Notes: generated by a model not told the origin, from the letters alone. A stretch of DNA of 64,000 nucleotides from Nocardioides alkalitolerans (GCA_038184435.1 CP116227.1:2323501-2387500), one strand, 5' to 3'; shown: positions 1-8,550, counted from the first letter of the stretch. Numbers and translations are program-made.

Positions 1-35
1 AAGCGACGCGCCCGCTCGGCGGGGCACCGGGATGC

Positions 36-986
36 TCAGCGGGTCGCGATCGCCGCGTCGGCCTGGAACGACCCGGGGGGCGGGGTGACGCCGTGCTCGC
101 GGCACCACTCCCCCGGCGGACGCTGGCTGCGGCGCGGGATGCCGTTGGAGGGCTCGAGCTGCATCGGGATCGGCGGCAGCGGCGGGAGCTCCTGACCGGC
201 CTCGGCGGCGAGCTCGTTGGCGTCCTTCTCCTCCGACATCCCGATCGGGCCCACGCGCTGGGCGTTGAGGAACTGGCGCACCACCGGCTCCTCCGAGCTC
301 AGCAGCATCTCGCGGGGACCGAACATCGCCAGGTGCTTGTGGTAGAGCAACCCGATGTTGTCCGGCACCGTGCGGGCGGTGTTGATGTCGTGGGTCACGA
401 TCAGGAACGTCGCGTCGATCTGCGCGTTCAGGTCCACGATCAGCTGGTTCAGGAACGCCGTGCGCACCGGGTCCAGACCGGAGTCGGGCTCGTCGAACAG
501 CACGATCTCGGGGTCGAGCACCAGCGCCCGGGCCAGGCCGGCGCGCTTGCGCATGCCGCCGGAGATCTCACCGGGCAGCTTGTCCTCCGCGCCCACCAGG
601 CCGACCAGGTCCATCTTCTCCATGACGATGTCGCGGATCTCCGACTCCGACTTGCGGGTGTGCTCACGCAGGGGGAACGCGACGTTGTCGTAGAGGTTCA
701 TCGAGCCGAACATCGCGCCGTCCTGGAACAGCACGCCGAACAGCTTGCGGATCTCGTAGAGGTCCTTCTCCGAGCACGAGGCGATGTCGGTGCCCTCGAT
801 CACGATCGAGCCCGTGTCGGGCTTGAGCAGCCCGATCAGCGCCTTGAGGAAGACCGACTTGCCGGTGCCCGAGGGGCCCAGCATCACGCAGATCTCCCCC
901 GCGGGGACCGTGAGCGACACGTCCCGCCAGATCACCTGATTGCCGAACGACTTGGTCAGCCCGTCGACCTTGATCTCGACACCCAT
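36..986 (-). CDS. mkl: Mce-associated ABC transporter ATPase (Mkl/MceG family)
   Basis: Cytoplasmic ATPase that in mycobacteria energises Mce lipid importers together with YrbE permeases. Visible are Walker A GPSGTGKS near residue 37, signature SGGMRKR near 142, Walker B with LFDEPDSGLDP, and a switch histidine in VTHD. The roughly 80-residue C-terminal tail rich in Pro and Glu is typical of MceG and longer than in MlaF. An in-frame GTG lies two codons upstream, but the AGGGAG ribosome site is 8 bases from the ATG at 986 and only 2 from that GTG, so ATG is chosen. No mce or yrbE gene lies in the window. The position next to rplJ-rplL matches mycobacteria. Confidence 0.9.
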   Translation of the reverse strand: MGVEIKVDGLTKSFGNQVIWRDVSLTVPAGEICVMLGPSGTGKSVFLKALIGLLKPDTGSIVIEGTDIASCSEKDLYEIRKLFGVLFQDGAMFGSMNLYDNVAFPLREHTRKSESEIRDIVMEKMDLVGLVGAEDKLPGEISGGMRKRAGLARALVLDPEIVLFDEPDSGLDPVRTAFLNQLIVDLNAQIDATFLIVTHDINTARTVPDNIGLLYHKHLAMFGPREMLLSSEEPVVRQFLNAQRVGPIGMSEEKDANELAAEAGQELPPLPPIPMQLEPSNGIPRRSQRPPGEWCREHGVTPPPGSFQADAAIATR

Positions 987-1075
987 GCGCACTTCTCCCT
1001 CGCGTCCCGCCGGACCTACTGGTGGGTCAACTAGCGACGTCGGGAGATGTTACGCGGGTCACCCCCGGGACGCAC

Positions 1076-1109
1076 GAAGGGCGACCATCCCGCAGGATGG
1101 CCGCCCTTC
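1076..1109 (-). terminator. Hairpin terminator after rplL
   Basis: A 34-base hairpin: arms 1076-1090 and 1095-1109 pair over 14 of 15 positions around a CGCA loop. It lies about 50 bases past the rplL stop on the same strand. No strong U-tract follows. Confidence 0.7.
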
Positions 1110-1157
1110 GCGGCTGTGTCGGCGAACCGACGGCTCAGGCGTGCGCCCGAGCAGAGG

Positions 1158-1550
1158 TCACTTGAGCGTGACGGTGGCGCCGGCGCCCTCGAGGGCCTCC
1201 TTGGCCTTCTCCGCCGCGTCCTTCGCAACGCCCTCGAGCACGGCCTTGGGGGCCGCCTCGACGAGCTCCTTGGCCTCCTTCAGGCCGAGGGAGGTCAGGG
1301 CGCGCACCTCCTTGATGACGTTGATCTTCTTGTCACCGGCGGCCTCGAGGATGACGTCGAACTCGTCCTTCTCCTCGGCCGCACCGGCGTCGGCAGCGCC
1401 GCCGCCGCCACCCGGAGCAGCGGCAACGGCGACCGGGGCGGCCGCGGTGACGCCGAACGTCTCCTCGAACTGCTTCACGAACTCGGAGAGCTCGATGAGC
1501 GTGAGCTCCTTGAACGCGTCGAGGAGCTCCTCGGTGCTGAGCTTCGCCAT
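1158..1550 (-). CDS. rplL: 50S ribosomal protein L7/L12
   Basis: Stalk protein of the large subunit that recruits translation factors. The 130 residues show the usual order: N-terminal dimerisation helices (about 1-33), an Ala/Gly hinge with a run of five glycines near residue 50, and the C-terminal factor-binding domain starting EKDEFDVILEAAG and containing KKINVIKEVR and LGLKEAKELVE. A good ribosome site (AAGGAAGG) precedes the ATG. It follows rplJ by 89 bases in one operon, probably sharing the L10-leader control upstream. Confidence 0.98.
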   Translation of the reverse strand: MAKLSTEELLDAFKELTLIELSEFVKQFEETFGVTAAAPVAVAAAPGGGGGAADAGAAEEKDEFDVILEAAGDKKINVIKEVRALTSLGLKEAKELVEAAPKAVLEGVAKDAAEKAKEALEGAGATVTLK

Positions 1551-1639
1551 GGTGGCGTCCTTCCTTCTCTGGCCCGCGGTGCTCGACCGGCGGGCCGGGG
1601 TTTCTTCAGGTGGTGGTTGCGTCGGCGCTGAGCGGGAGC

Positions 1640-2254
1640 TCAGGCGTCGGCGGGGGTGTCCTCGTCGGCCTCGGCCGCGGGGACCTCCTCAGCAGCGGCT
1701 GCAGCCGGCTCACCGGCACCACCTGCGAGGATCGAGGGGTCGTTCGCGGCCTTCTCCTGCAGCGCGCCCGCGAGGCGAGCGGTCTGCGAGGGGAGGGCGT
1801 TGAACGCGTAGAGCGCCTGGGCCATCGTGGCGGTGAGGGCACCGGCCACCTTGGCGAGCAGGACCTCGCGCGACTCGAGATCGGCCAGCTTGGCGATCTC
1901 GGCAGCGTCGAGGGCGTTGCCGTCCAGGACACCGCCCTTGATGATCAGGGCGGGGTTCGCCTTGGCAAAGTCACGCAGACCCTTGGCGGCCTCGACGACG
2001 TCGCCCGTGATGAAGGCGATGGCGGTGGGGCCGTTCAGGAGGTCGTCGAAGCCCTCGATGCCCACCTCGTGGGCAGCGATCTTGGCCAGCGTGTTCTTGA
2101 CCACGGCGTAGTTGGCGTTCTCGCCGAGGGAGCGCCGCAGGTTCTGCAGCTCCTTCACGGTGAGACCGCGGTACTCGGTCAGCACAGCACCGGCGGCGTC
2201 GTTGAACGAGTCAACGATCTCCGCGACGGCTGCTGCCTTCTCTGGCCGCGCCAT
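1640..2254 (-). CDS. rplJ: 50S ribosomal protein L10
   Basis: Stalk base protein that anchors L7/L12 dimers on 23S rRNA. It begins MARPEKAAAVAEI and has the family block TEYRGLTVKELQNLRR in the N-terminal RNA-binding domain, then the TLAKIA and GPTAIAF regions. The 204 residues exceed the usual 165-175 because of an acidic Ala/Glu/Asp-rich tail of about 30 residues, common in actinobacteria. First gene of the rplJ-rplL operon; L10 bound to its own leader is the known control mode. Confidence 0.98.
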   Translation of the reverse strand: MARPEKAAAVAEIVDSFNDAAGAVLTEYRGLTVKELQNLRRSLGENANYAVVKNTLAKIAAHEVGIEGFDDLLNGPTAIAFITGDVVEAAKGLRDFAKANPALIIKGGVLDGNALDAAEIAKLADLESREVLLAKVAGALTATMAQALYAFNALPSQTARLAGALQEKAANDPSILAGGAGEPAAAAAEEVPAAEADEDTPADA

Positions 2255-2299
2255 GGGTCTCCTTCCGAACTACGGTCGTGAGACCGTCGCGAGAAGCCC

Positions 2300-2465
2300 C
2301 GTGAAATGACGGACGCCCCGGCGCAGGCACCGGGGCGTGGACATGGCGTGCGCTGCACGCCGGTCTACTCTCCGCTTCCTGCGCTGGCCGTCCGCTGACG
2401 CGGAGCCTTCGGTCGCCCCCCGCCCTGACGGGCACGGAACGACAACCGGCGGTCTCTGGTTGCGG
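2300..2465 (-). promoter_or_regulatory. Ribosomal protein L10 leader (5' UTR of rplJ)
   Basis: The non-coding stretch before rplJ holds, on the minus strand, a conserved-looking block CAGAGACCGCCGGTTG (about 2443-2459) and a strong hairpin with 9-bp arms 2313-2321 and 2330-2338 that carries a GCCTGCG loop. Both elements and the position resemble the L10 leader, to which L10(L12) binds to repress translation. The assignment rests on motif resemblance, not on a covariance-model match. Confidence 0.6.
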
Positions 2466-2544
2466 GGAGCACATTACGGGCCGGCCTCCGCGCGACCAAA
2501 TCGAGCGCGCGCACGCCGCGGGACGCCGGGGAGCGGGCCATTCC

Positions 2545-3108
2545 TCAACGGCGTCCCGTGCGCAGCACGTACGCCGCCACCGCCACGACGACCAGCAGCT
2601 GCGCCGCGAGGAGGACGGCCGGGCGGTGACCGAGCTCGGCGACGATCCGCCCCGGTCCGGTGGACGCGACCACGAGCACGTACGCCACCGCCGCGAGCAG
2701 CACGGGCAGCCAGCAGTAGCGCCCGATCACGGCCGCCGCGACGAGCACGAGAGCGGTGAAGGCGGACGTGCCGAACGCGACGTGGCGCGGGTCGACGACC
2801 AGCGCCGCGGCCAGCAGGCCGACGTGGGCGACGGCCACCGCGACCACGGCGCGGAGCAGCTGCACCCGGCGACCACCACGCGGGGTCGCCCGCTCCGCCT
2901 CGGTCAGCGGGGCTGCGACCACTCCCCCCGCGCCGAGCGAGCTGACCGCCGGGAGGTAGGTCCACAGCGGCAGGCGCCCGTCCGCGAGCGGCAGGGGGAC
3001 GAGAGCGTCGGCCCAGACGAGCACGGCCGCGGTCAGGACGGCGGCGGACGCGAGCGCGGGCAGGACGGACCAGCGTCGGACGAACAGTCCGGCGGCCGAC
3101 GCCCTCAC
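2545..3108 (-). CDS. Polytopic membrane protein of ABC exporter operon
   Basis: A 187-residue hydrophobic protein with about five or six predicted membrane segments and no recognised domain. It starts at GTG 3108, whose last two bases overlap the stop of the preceding permease in the pattern GTGA, so the two are translationally coupled. It is the last gene of a four-gene run: secreted protein, ATPase, permease, this protein. It may be a second membrane partner of the exporter; no function is evident from sequence alone. Confidence 0.65.
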   Translation of the reverse strand: MRASAAGLFVRRWSVLPALASAAVLTAAVLVWADALVPLPLADGRLPLWTYLPAVSSLGAGGVVAAPLTEAERATPRGGRRVQLLRAVVAVAVAHVGLLAAALVVDPRHVAFGTSAFTALVLVAAAVIGRYCWLPVLLAAVAYVLVVASTGPGRIVAELGHRPAVLLAAQLLVVVAVAAYVLRTGRR

Positions 3109-4397
3109 CGCGCCGAGGTCGCCGGCGGCTCCAGCCGGTCGAGCTCGCAGGAGCGCAGCTGCTCGTAGGTCGTGCGGACCCAGGGCCGCTGCTCCTCCAC
3201 AGGGGCCGCGATCCACCGCCCGAACCAGGCCTCCCGGAAGTCCGCCGGGTCGGCGAGACCGTTGCGCACGAGCAGCCAGACCCGCAGGACCTCCCGGGTC
3301 TCGTGCACGAACGCCGGCGGCGGTCCCGCCGGATCGGAGTACGCCGCGCACGGGGCCGGCGTGCTCAGGTAGGCCGCGACCTCCTCGGGATCGCCCTCGG
3401 GTCGGGTCAGCCGGCCGGTGTCGAGGGGCGCGAAGCTCCCCTCGGCGAGGTCGCGGCGCTGCCCCGGCACCTCCATCCGGTACGTGCCCGGCACGCTCGC
3501 CCCCGCTGCGGCGAGCGGCTCCGCCAGCTCGTGCATCTCCGCGGCCAGCCACTCGAGCTGGCGCGGGCTCTCCCGCGGGAGGCACACCCGCGGCCCCTCG
3601 CCGGCGCAGGCCCACGCCACCGGGCGGTCGTCGACCACCACCTGGTCCGGGTCGGAGACGACCAGCCCCGCCGTCACCGCCACCGCGCCCGCGGCCCCGA
3701 CGACGAGCACCAGCCCCGCCGTTCGGCGGCGCACGACCCCGTCCCGCAGCGCGTACGCCGCGAGCACCGCCACCGTCAGCAGCACGTGGAAGGCGAGCAG
3801 GGCGCCGAACGCCGTCGGGTTCGCCCGCAGTCCCACCATGCCGCCGGCGCCACCGAAGATCGCGAACAGCGCGGGGACGTCGAGGCTGAGGGCGACGAGG
3901 GCGAGCCCGTAGAGCCCCGCCGCCGCCAGGGGTGCCGCCAGCACGGACCCCCAGAGGAGGCCCACGAGACCGCCGACCGCCGCCGAGCCCAGGAGCACGG
4001 CGGCGGCGCCCAGCACGAGCAGCGCCACCGAGACGGGCGACGCGACGTACCCCACCCCGACGGCCAGGTTCGCCGCGTATCCCGCCACCTGCACGAGGAG
4101 CAGCGCGGCGATGCCGACCAGGGCGTTGGCCAGCACCACGTGCCACCGGGCGACCGCGGCCCGCGGCAGGGACCGCAGCGTGGCGGTGAGGTGCTCCTCG
4201 TTCCAGCGCGCCGCATCCATGGCGGTGAGCCCGGCGACCACCGGGCCCAGGATGATCACGCTGCCCGCGATGCGCGCCGCGGTCCACGGCGGCTCGCCGA
4301 GCCACGGCGTCCCCCGCGACAGGACGACGCCCACGGCCACGAGCAGGAGCAGCGGGAGCAGCCGCGCCGCAGCGCAGCTGCGGAGCGCCGCCGTCAC
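3105..4397 (-). CDS. ABC-2-like exporter permease with large extracytoplasmic domain
   Basis: 430 residues. The N-terminal half carries about six to eight hydrophobic segments (residues about 8-250), then about 170 mostly soluble residues with a Cys pair (VAWACAGEG and PRVCLPRES), predicted outside the membrane. Similar permeases of actinobacterial ABC-2 exporters carry such a tail. The start ATG overlaps the ATPase stop by four bases (ATGA). The substrate is unknown; the small secreted protein encoded first in the operon is a candidate partner. Confidence 0.7.
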   Translation of the reverse strand: MTAALRSCAAARLLPLLLLVAVGVVLSRGTPWLGEPPWTAARIAGSVIILGPVVAGLTAMDAARWNEEHLTATLRSLPRAAVARWHVVLANALVGIAALLLVQVAGYAANLAVGVGYVASPVSVALLVLGAAAVLLGSAAVGGLVGLLWGSVLAAPLAAAGLYGLALVALSLDVPALFAIFGGAGGMVGLRANPTAFGALLAFHVLLTVAVLAAYALRDGVVRRRTAGLVLVVGAAGAVAVTAGLVVSDPDQVVVDDRPVAWACAGEGPRVCLPRESPRQLEWLAAEMHELAEPLAAAGASVPGTYRMEVPGQRRDLAEGSFAPLDTGRLTRPEGDPEEVAAYLSTPAPCAAYSDPAGPPPAFVHETREVLRVWLLVRNGLADPADFREAWFGRWIAAPVEEQRPWVRTTYEQLRSCELDRLEPPATSAR

Positions 4398-5149
4398 CCG
4401 CCCACCACCAGACGGAGGAACGCGCGCTCGAGGCGACCCCCGACCGCACCGCCGCCGGGACCGTCACCGGCCTCGGCGCCCGCGGCGAGCTCCGCCGTCG
4501 GACCGTCGAAGCGCACGCGGCCCTCGTGGAGCACGACGAGGTGGTCCGCGACGTACTCCACGTCCTCGACGATGTGGGTGGCGAGCAGCACCGCCCGGTC
4601 GGCACCCAGCCGTTGCACGAGACCCCGCAGCTCGGCCCGCTGGTGCGGGTCGAGGCCGGTGGTGGGCTCGTCCAGGAGCAGGACCCGCGGGTCCGTCAGC
4701 AGCGCCTGCGCGATCGACGCGCGCTGCCGCATGCCGCCGGACAGCGTGCTCAGGCGTGAGGACGCACGGTCGGTGAGGTCCACCGCGGCCAGCGCCCGCC
4801 CGACGGCGTCTGGCCGTTCGCGACGGGGCACCTCCTTCAGCCAGCAGAGGTGGAGGAGGTAGTCCGCGACCGAGAAGGCCGGCGGGGCCTCCAGGTGCTG
4901 CGGGACGTAGCCCAGCAGGCGGAGCGCCGCAGGGCGCGACGCGGCGGCGTAGGGGTCGTGGCCCCCGATCCGCACGCTGCCGCCCGAGGGAGGGACGACA
5001 CCGGCGAGCGCCCGCAGCAACGTCGACTTGCCCGCGCCGTTGACACCGAGGAGTCCGGTGAGACCGGTGTCGACGGAGAACGTGACCCCGTCGAGCACCG
5101 GCCGTCCCTGGTGGGCGACCCGGATCTCCTCGCCGACGACCAGCGACAC
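4394..5149 (-). CDS. ABC transporter ATP-binding protein
   Basis: 251 residues with Walker A GVNGAGKST (about residue 35), Q-loop YVPQ, signature LSGGMRQR, Walker B LLLDEPTTGLD and H-loop ATHIVED. The pattern fits drug- or peptide-export ABC-2 ATPases. The C-terminal tail is Gly/Ala rich and lacks a regulatory domain. It starts 7 bases after the stop of the secreted 148-residue protein and overlaps the permease by four bases, indicating one transcript. Confidence 0.88.
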   Translation of the reverse strand: MSLVVGEEIRVAHQGRPVLDGVTFSVDTGLTGLLGVNGAGKSTLLRALAGVVPPSGGSVRIGGHDPYAAASRPAALRLLGYVPQHLEAPPAFSVADYLLHLCWLKEVPRRERPDAVGRALAAVDLTDRASSRLSTLSGGMRQRASIAQALLTDPRVLLLDEPTTGLDPHQRAELRGLVQRLGADRAVLLATHIVEDVEYVADHLVVLHEGRVRFDGPTAELAAGAEAGDGPGGGAVGGRLERAFLRLVVGG

Positions 5150-5156
5150 CCCGACC

Positions 5157-5603
5157 TCAGTACTCGAAGGTGCGGGTGGACTTCTCGGAGCAGCCGTCGG
5201 GAGCCCAGTTGCGGTCCTCGCAGACCCGGATGACGCCCCGCGCCGAGGTGCCCTCCGGGTGCAGGCCGCGCGTCACCGTCTTGTAGACCCAGTCACGCGA
5301 GCCGGTGCGCTCGGTCTGGCCGCGGCCGCCGGACTGGTAGCCCGCGCCCGAGCCGCCGTCGTAGAAGAAGTAGAACTGCGTCTCGACGTAGATGCCACCG
5401 CCGCCGTTGCTGTCCCGGCGGTGGGAGGAGTTCGCCGCGTAGACGCCCCGGTTGTCGTAGAAGTTGCCGTAGCCCTGGCCACCGCCGCCGCCCTTGAGCG
5501 GGGAGTCCTTGCTCCCCCAGTAGGCGCCCATCGCCGGTTGCGCCGCCCCGACGACGGCGATCGCTGCGCAGACGATGAGGACGAGACGCGTCAACCTGTT
5601 CAT
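5157..5603 (-). CDS. Small secreted protein heading ABC exporter operon
   Basis: 148 residues. Residues 1-27 form a signal peptide (MNRLTR, hydrophobic core, AMGA cut site). The mature part is rich in Gly, Tyr, Asn and Ser (GGGGGQGYGNFY, then GGGGIYVETQFYFFYDGG), with two Cys in the last quarter (RVCEDRNWAPDGC) that could pair. I recognise no family. It precedes an ATPase, permease and membrane protein with 7 bases or overlaps between genes. A small secreted product plus dedicated ABC genes recalls bacteriocin/immunity layouts such as lactococcin 972, but the sequence does not show that family's pattern clearly. Confidence 0.7.
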   Translation of the reverse strand: MNRLTRLVLIVCAAIAVVGAAQPAMGAYWGSKDSPLKGGGGGQGYGNFYDNRGVYAANSSHRRDSNGGGGIYVETQFYFFYDGGSGAGYQSGGRGQTERTGSRDWVYKTVTRGLHPEGTSARGVIRVCEDRNWAPDGCSEKSTRTFEY

Positions 5604-5657
5604 GTGTGTACCCCCGAGACGTGGATGAGATCGAACAGGTCGACCGTACCGCAGATT

Positions 5658-5672
5658 GCCATTTATAGGTGG
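5658..5672 (-). promoter_or_regulatory. AT-rich promoter/operator motif upstream of secreted protein gene
   Basis: GCCATTTATAGGTGG (plus strand) stands out from the GC-rich surroundings about 55 bases before the secreted-protein start. On the minus strand it contains TATAAA, a likely -10 box. The same imperfect palindrome recurs near 47.9, 48.3 and 48.8 kb. Confidence 0.45.
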
Positions 5673-5703
5673 TACTTCTCCACAGATTTCTCCGCGAACG
5701 CCG

Positions 5704-5745
5704 ACGAGCCGGCACCCGCGCCCGGAGGCGCAGGTGCCGGCTCGT
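5704..5745 (-). terminator. Hairpin terminator after rplA
   Basis: A perfect 13-bp stem, arms 5704-5716 and 5733-5745, separated by a 16-base GC-rich loop, 22 bases past the rplA stop. It lacks a U-tract, as is common in this window. Confidence 0.7.
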
Positions 5746-5766
5746 GCCAGCGGGGTGGCCGGAGGC

Positions 5767-6480
5767 TCAGGCCTCCTCGTCCACCGCGACGTTCTTGACC
5801 CGGTTGGGGTCGACCTGGATGCCGGGGCCCATGGTCGTGGAGATCGTGACCTTCTTGATGTAGCGGCCCTTGGAGGCCGACGGCTTGAGCCGCAGCACCT
5901 CCTCGAGCGCGGACGCGTAGTTCTCCGCGAGCTGCTGCTCGGTGAAGGACGCCTTGCCGATGATGAAGTGCAGGTTCGAGTGGCGGTCGACGCGGAACTC
6001 GATCTTGCCGCCCTTGATGTCGGTGACGGCCTTGGCGACGTCAGGCGTCACGGTGCCGGTCTTCGGGTTGGGCATGAGGCCACGGGGGCCGAGCACGCGG
6101 CCGAGACGACCGACCTTGCCCATCATGTCCGGCGTCGCGACGACGGCGTCGAAGTCGAGCCAGCCGCCGTTCACCTTCTCGATCAGCTCGTCGCCACCGA
6201 CGTGGTCGGCGCCGGCCTCACGGGCGGCCTCGGCCTTGTCGGCGTTCGCGAAGACGAGGACGCGGGCGGTCTTGCCCGTGCCGTGCGGCAGGTTGACGGT
6301 GCCGCGCACCATCTGGTCCGCCTTGCGGGGGTCGACGCCGAGGCGCATGACCACGTCGACGGTCTCGTCGAACTTCTTCTTGCTGACCGACTTCGCGACG
6401 GTGATCGCCTTGAGCGGGCTGTGCAGCTCGTCGGCGACGAACGCCTCGGTCGCTGCGCGGTAGGTCTTGCTGCGCTGCAT
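5767..6480 (-). CDS. rplA: 50S ribosomal protein L1
   Basis: Binds 23S rRNA at the L1 stalk and helps release E-site tRNA. At 237 residues it is normal length. Family signatures are visible: GTGKTARVLVFA, then DFDAVVATPDMM and VLGPRGLMPNPKTGTV. It follows rplK by 104 bases; the pair forms the usual rplK-rplA operon and ends at the hairpin at 5704-5745. Confidence 0.98.
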   Translation of the reverse strand: MQRSKTYRAATEAFVADELHSPLKAITVAKSVSKKKFDETVDVVMRLGVDPRKADQMVRGTVNLPHGTGKTARVLVFANADKAEAAREAGADHVGGDELIEKVNGGWLDFDAVVATPDMMGKVGRLGRVLGPRGLMPNPKTGTVTPDVAKAVTDIKGGKIEFRVDRHSNLHFIIGKASFTEQQLAENYASALEEVLRLKPSASKGRYIKKVTISTTMGPGIQVDPNRVKNVAVDEEA

Positions 6481-6584
6481 GTCTGGTTCTCTTTCCTGCC
6501 AGGTGTGGTCGTGTGAGCCAGCGCGGCTCTGCCACGGGTGCGGTGGGGCCGGGTGCTGCCCGCGGGGGCAGCGTGACGGCGTGG

Positions 6585-7013
6585 TCAGTCGGTGGTGATG
6601 CCCATCGAGCGAGCCGTGCCCTCGACGATCTTCATCGCGGCGTCGATGTCGTTCGCGTTGAGGTCGGGCAGCTTGGTCGTGGCGATCTCCCGGACCTGGT
6701 CCTTGGAGAGGTGCGCGACCTTGTCCTTGTGGGGGACGCTCGAGCCCTTCTTGAGGCCCGCGGCCTTCTTGATCAGCTCGGCGGCCGGCGGCGTCTTCGT
6801 GATGAAGGTGAACGACCGGTCCTCGTAGATCGTGATCTCGACGGGGACGACGTTGCCGCGCATGGACTCCGTCTGGGCGTTGTACGCCTTGCAGAACTCC
6901 ATGATGTTGACGCCGTGCGGACCGAGCGCGGTACCGACCGGCGGGGCCGGCGTCGCGGCACCGGCCTGCAGCTGCACCTTGACGAGCGCAGCGATCTTCT
7001 TCTTCGGAGGCAT
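6585..7013 (-). CDS. rplK: 50S ribosomal protein L11
   Basis: GTPase-associated-centre protein needed for factor function and the stringent response. The 142 residues start MPPKKKIAALVKVQLQAG. The N-terminal proline-rich switch (PAPPVGTALGPHGVNIMEFC) and the RNA-binding C-terminal domain ending in the KIVEGTARSMGI block are intact. It lies downstream of nusG (gap 111 bases) in the secE-nusG-rplK-rplA order. Confidence 0.98.
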   Translation of the reverse strand: MPPKKKIAALVKVQLQAGAATPAPPVGTALGPHGVNIMEFCKAYNAQTESMRGNVVPVEITIYEDRSFTFITKTPPAAELIKKAAGLKKGSSVPHKDKVAHLSKDQVREIATTKLPDLNANDIDAAMKIVEGTARSMGITTD

Positions 7014-7124
7014 GTCCTGGATCCTCTTTCTGTTCTCGTGGTCATGACGAGCGCGCCCTCAGCGAGGACGCGCTCTGCCACCTGTGTTGCGGGCTCCGGC
7101 CGGAACCAGCAGGTCGACTCCGGG

Positions 7125-7943
7125 TCAGACCTTCTGGATCTGGCTGAAGCTCAGCTCGACCGGGGTCTCCCGGCCGAAGATCTCGACGAGGGCCTTGACC
7201 CTCTGCGACTCGGCGTTGATCTCCGTGATCGTCGCGTGCAGCGTGGCGAACGGGCCGTCCACGACCATGACCGAGTCGGCCACGCCGAAGTCGGCCACCT
7301 CGACCGGCGTCTTCGCCGCGGTCGTGCCGGCGGGCGCCGGCTGGCCCGCGGCCTGGGCGTCGGCGACGGCCTTGGCCTCGACGGCGGGCGCGAGCATGCT
7401 CTCCACCTCGGAGAGGCTCAGCGGCACCGGCGAGTTGCTGTGGCCCACGAAGCCCGTGACCGACGGGGTGTGGCGCACGGCCGACCACGACTCGTCGGTG
7501 AGGTCCATGCGGACGAGGACGTAGCCCGGGAGGACCGTGCGACGGACCAGCTTGCGCTGGCCGTTCTTGATCTCCGCGACCTCCTCGGTGGGGACCACGA
7601 TCTCGTGGATGTAGTCCTCCATGTTGAGGGAGACGGCACGGTTCTCCAGGTTGGCCTTGACCCGGTTCTCCATGCCCGCGTAGGTGTGCACGACGTACCA
7701 GTCGCCCGGCTTGGCCCACAGCTCGCGGCGGAACTGCTCGAGCGGGTCCTCCTCCTCGGCGGGCTCCTCGACCGACGCTTCCTCGGCGGGCTCCTCGACG
7801 GACGCCTCGGCGTCGGACGACTCCTCGGACTCCTCGGCGACGGCGTCCGCCTCGAGGGCGTCGTCGGCCGTCTCCGTGAGGTCGGCCGAGGTCTCCTCGG
7901 CTTCGAGGGCGTCGTACTGCTCCGGCACGTTGTGCTCCATCAT
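7125..7943 (-). CDS. nusG: Transcription termination/antitermination factor NusG
   Basis: Binds RNA polymerase, couples it to the ribosome and aids Rho. The NGN domain starts near residue 80 (WYVVHTYAGMENRVKANLE, then LPGYVLVRMDL) and a KOW domain lies at the C-terminus (VADSVMVVDGPFATLHATI). Ahead is an acidic extension of about 75 residues, almost all Glu, Asp, Ala and Ser, including a tandem copy of SVEEPAEE. Such tails occur in actinobacterial NusG, though this one is long. About 33 residues rich in Ala and Pro link the two domains. Confidence 0.97.
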   Translation of the reverse strand: MMEHNVPEQYDALEAEETSADLTETADDALEADAVAEESEESSDAEASVEEPAEEASVEEPAEEEDPLEQFRRELWAKPGDWYVVHTYAGMENRVKANLENRAVSLNMEDYIHEIVVPTEEVAEIKNGQRKLVRRTVLPGYVLVRMDLTDESWSAVRHTPSVTGFVGHSNSPVPLSLSEVESMLAPAVEAKAVADAQAAGQPAPAGTTAAKTPVEVADFGVADSVMVVDGPFATLHATITEINAESQRVKALVEIFGRETPVELSFSQIQKV

Positions 7944-7981
7944 CTGCTGGACTGCTGGTCGGGGGACGGGCGGCGAGGCCG

Positions 7982-8251
7982 TCAGCTGTCGCCGCTCGTG
8001 GTCGTGAAGACCTCGAACGCGAGCTTGCCGAACGCCAGGTCGAGCAGCGACACGATCGCGATCATCACGACCACGAACACGAGCACGACGGCGAAGTAGG
8101 TGACGAGCTGCGACTGGGTCGGCCAGACCACCTTGCGGAGCTCGGCGACGACCTGCTTGTAGAAGGTGAGCGGGCCGGTGCGGACGGGCTTGTCCTCACC
8201 ACCGGGGGCGTCGTCGTCCTTCGAGCTCCGCACCGCGCGGGAGTCCGACAC
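7982..8251 (-). CDS. secE: Preprotein translocase subunit SecE
   Basis: Small clamp subunit of the SecYEG channel. The 89 residues hold a polar N-terminus, the conserved amphipathic stretch FYKQVVAELRKVVWPT (about 30-45) and one membrane helix (about 50-71). Start is taken as GTG 8251, with AAGG about 12 bases upstream; an in-frame GTG at 8260 is the alternative. It lies between tRNA-Trp and nusG, the standard order. Confidence 0.95.
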   Translation of the reverse strand: MSDSRAVRSSKDDDAPGGEDKPVRTGPLTFYKQVVAELRKVVWPTQSQLVTYFAVVLVFVVVMIAIVSLLDLAFGKLAFEVFTTTSGDS

Positions 8252-8319
8252 GCTGTCCACCCTTCGTCGCTTGATCGAGGCCCGTGGTGCCGAGGATCGG
8301 CACCACGGGATCTGTCTCG

Positions 8320-8392
8320 CAGGGCACGAGGGACTTGAACCCCCAACCTTCGGTTTTGGAGACCGATGCTCTGCCAGTTGAGCTAGTGCCCT
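8320..8392 (-). tRNA. tRNA-Trp (CCA anticodon)
   Basis: A 73-base cloverleaf on the minus strand: acceptor AGGGCAC/GTGCCCT, D arm GCTC/GAGC, anticodon loop CTCCAAA giving CCA, T loop TTCAAGT, discriminator G. The 3' CCA is not encoded. It stands just upstream of secE, as in mycobacteria. Confidence 0.95.
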
Positions 8393-8550
8393 TCGGCGCT
8401 CCGTCCCCGCAGCGATCCCGGATCCCGGGCGCGCTCCATCACGGGGGTGGACCACCAGCCGACGAGTGTACGGGTAGGTGTGGATCAACGTCCAAATGCT
8501 CCGCACCACGCCCGGCCGCTGCGCCGAGGCCCCGACACTACGGTGTCCCC

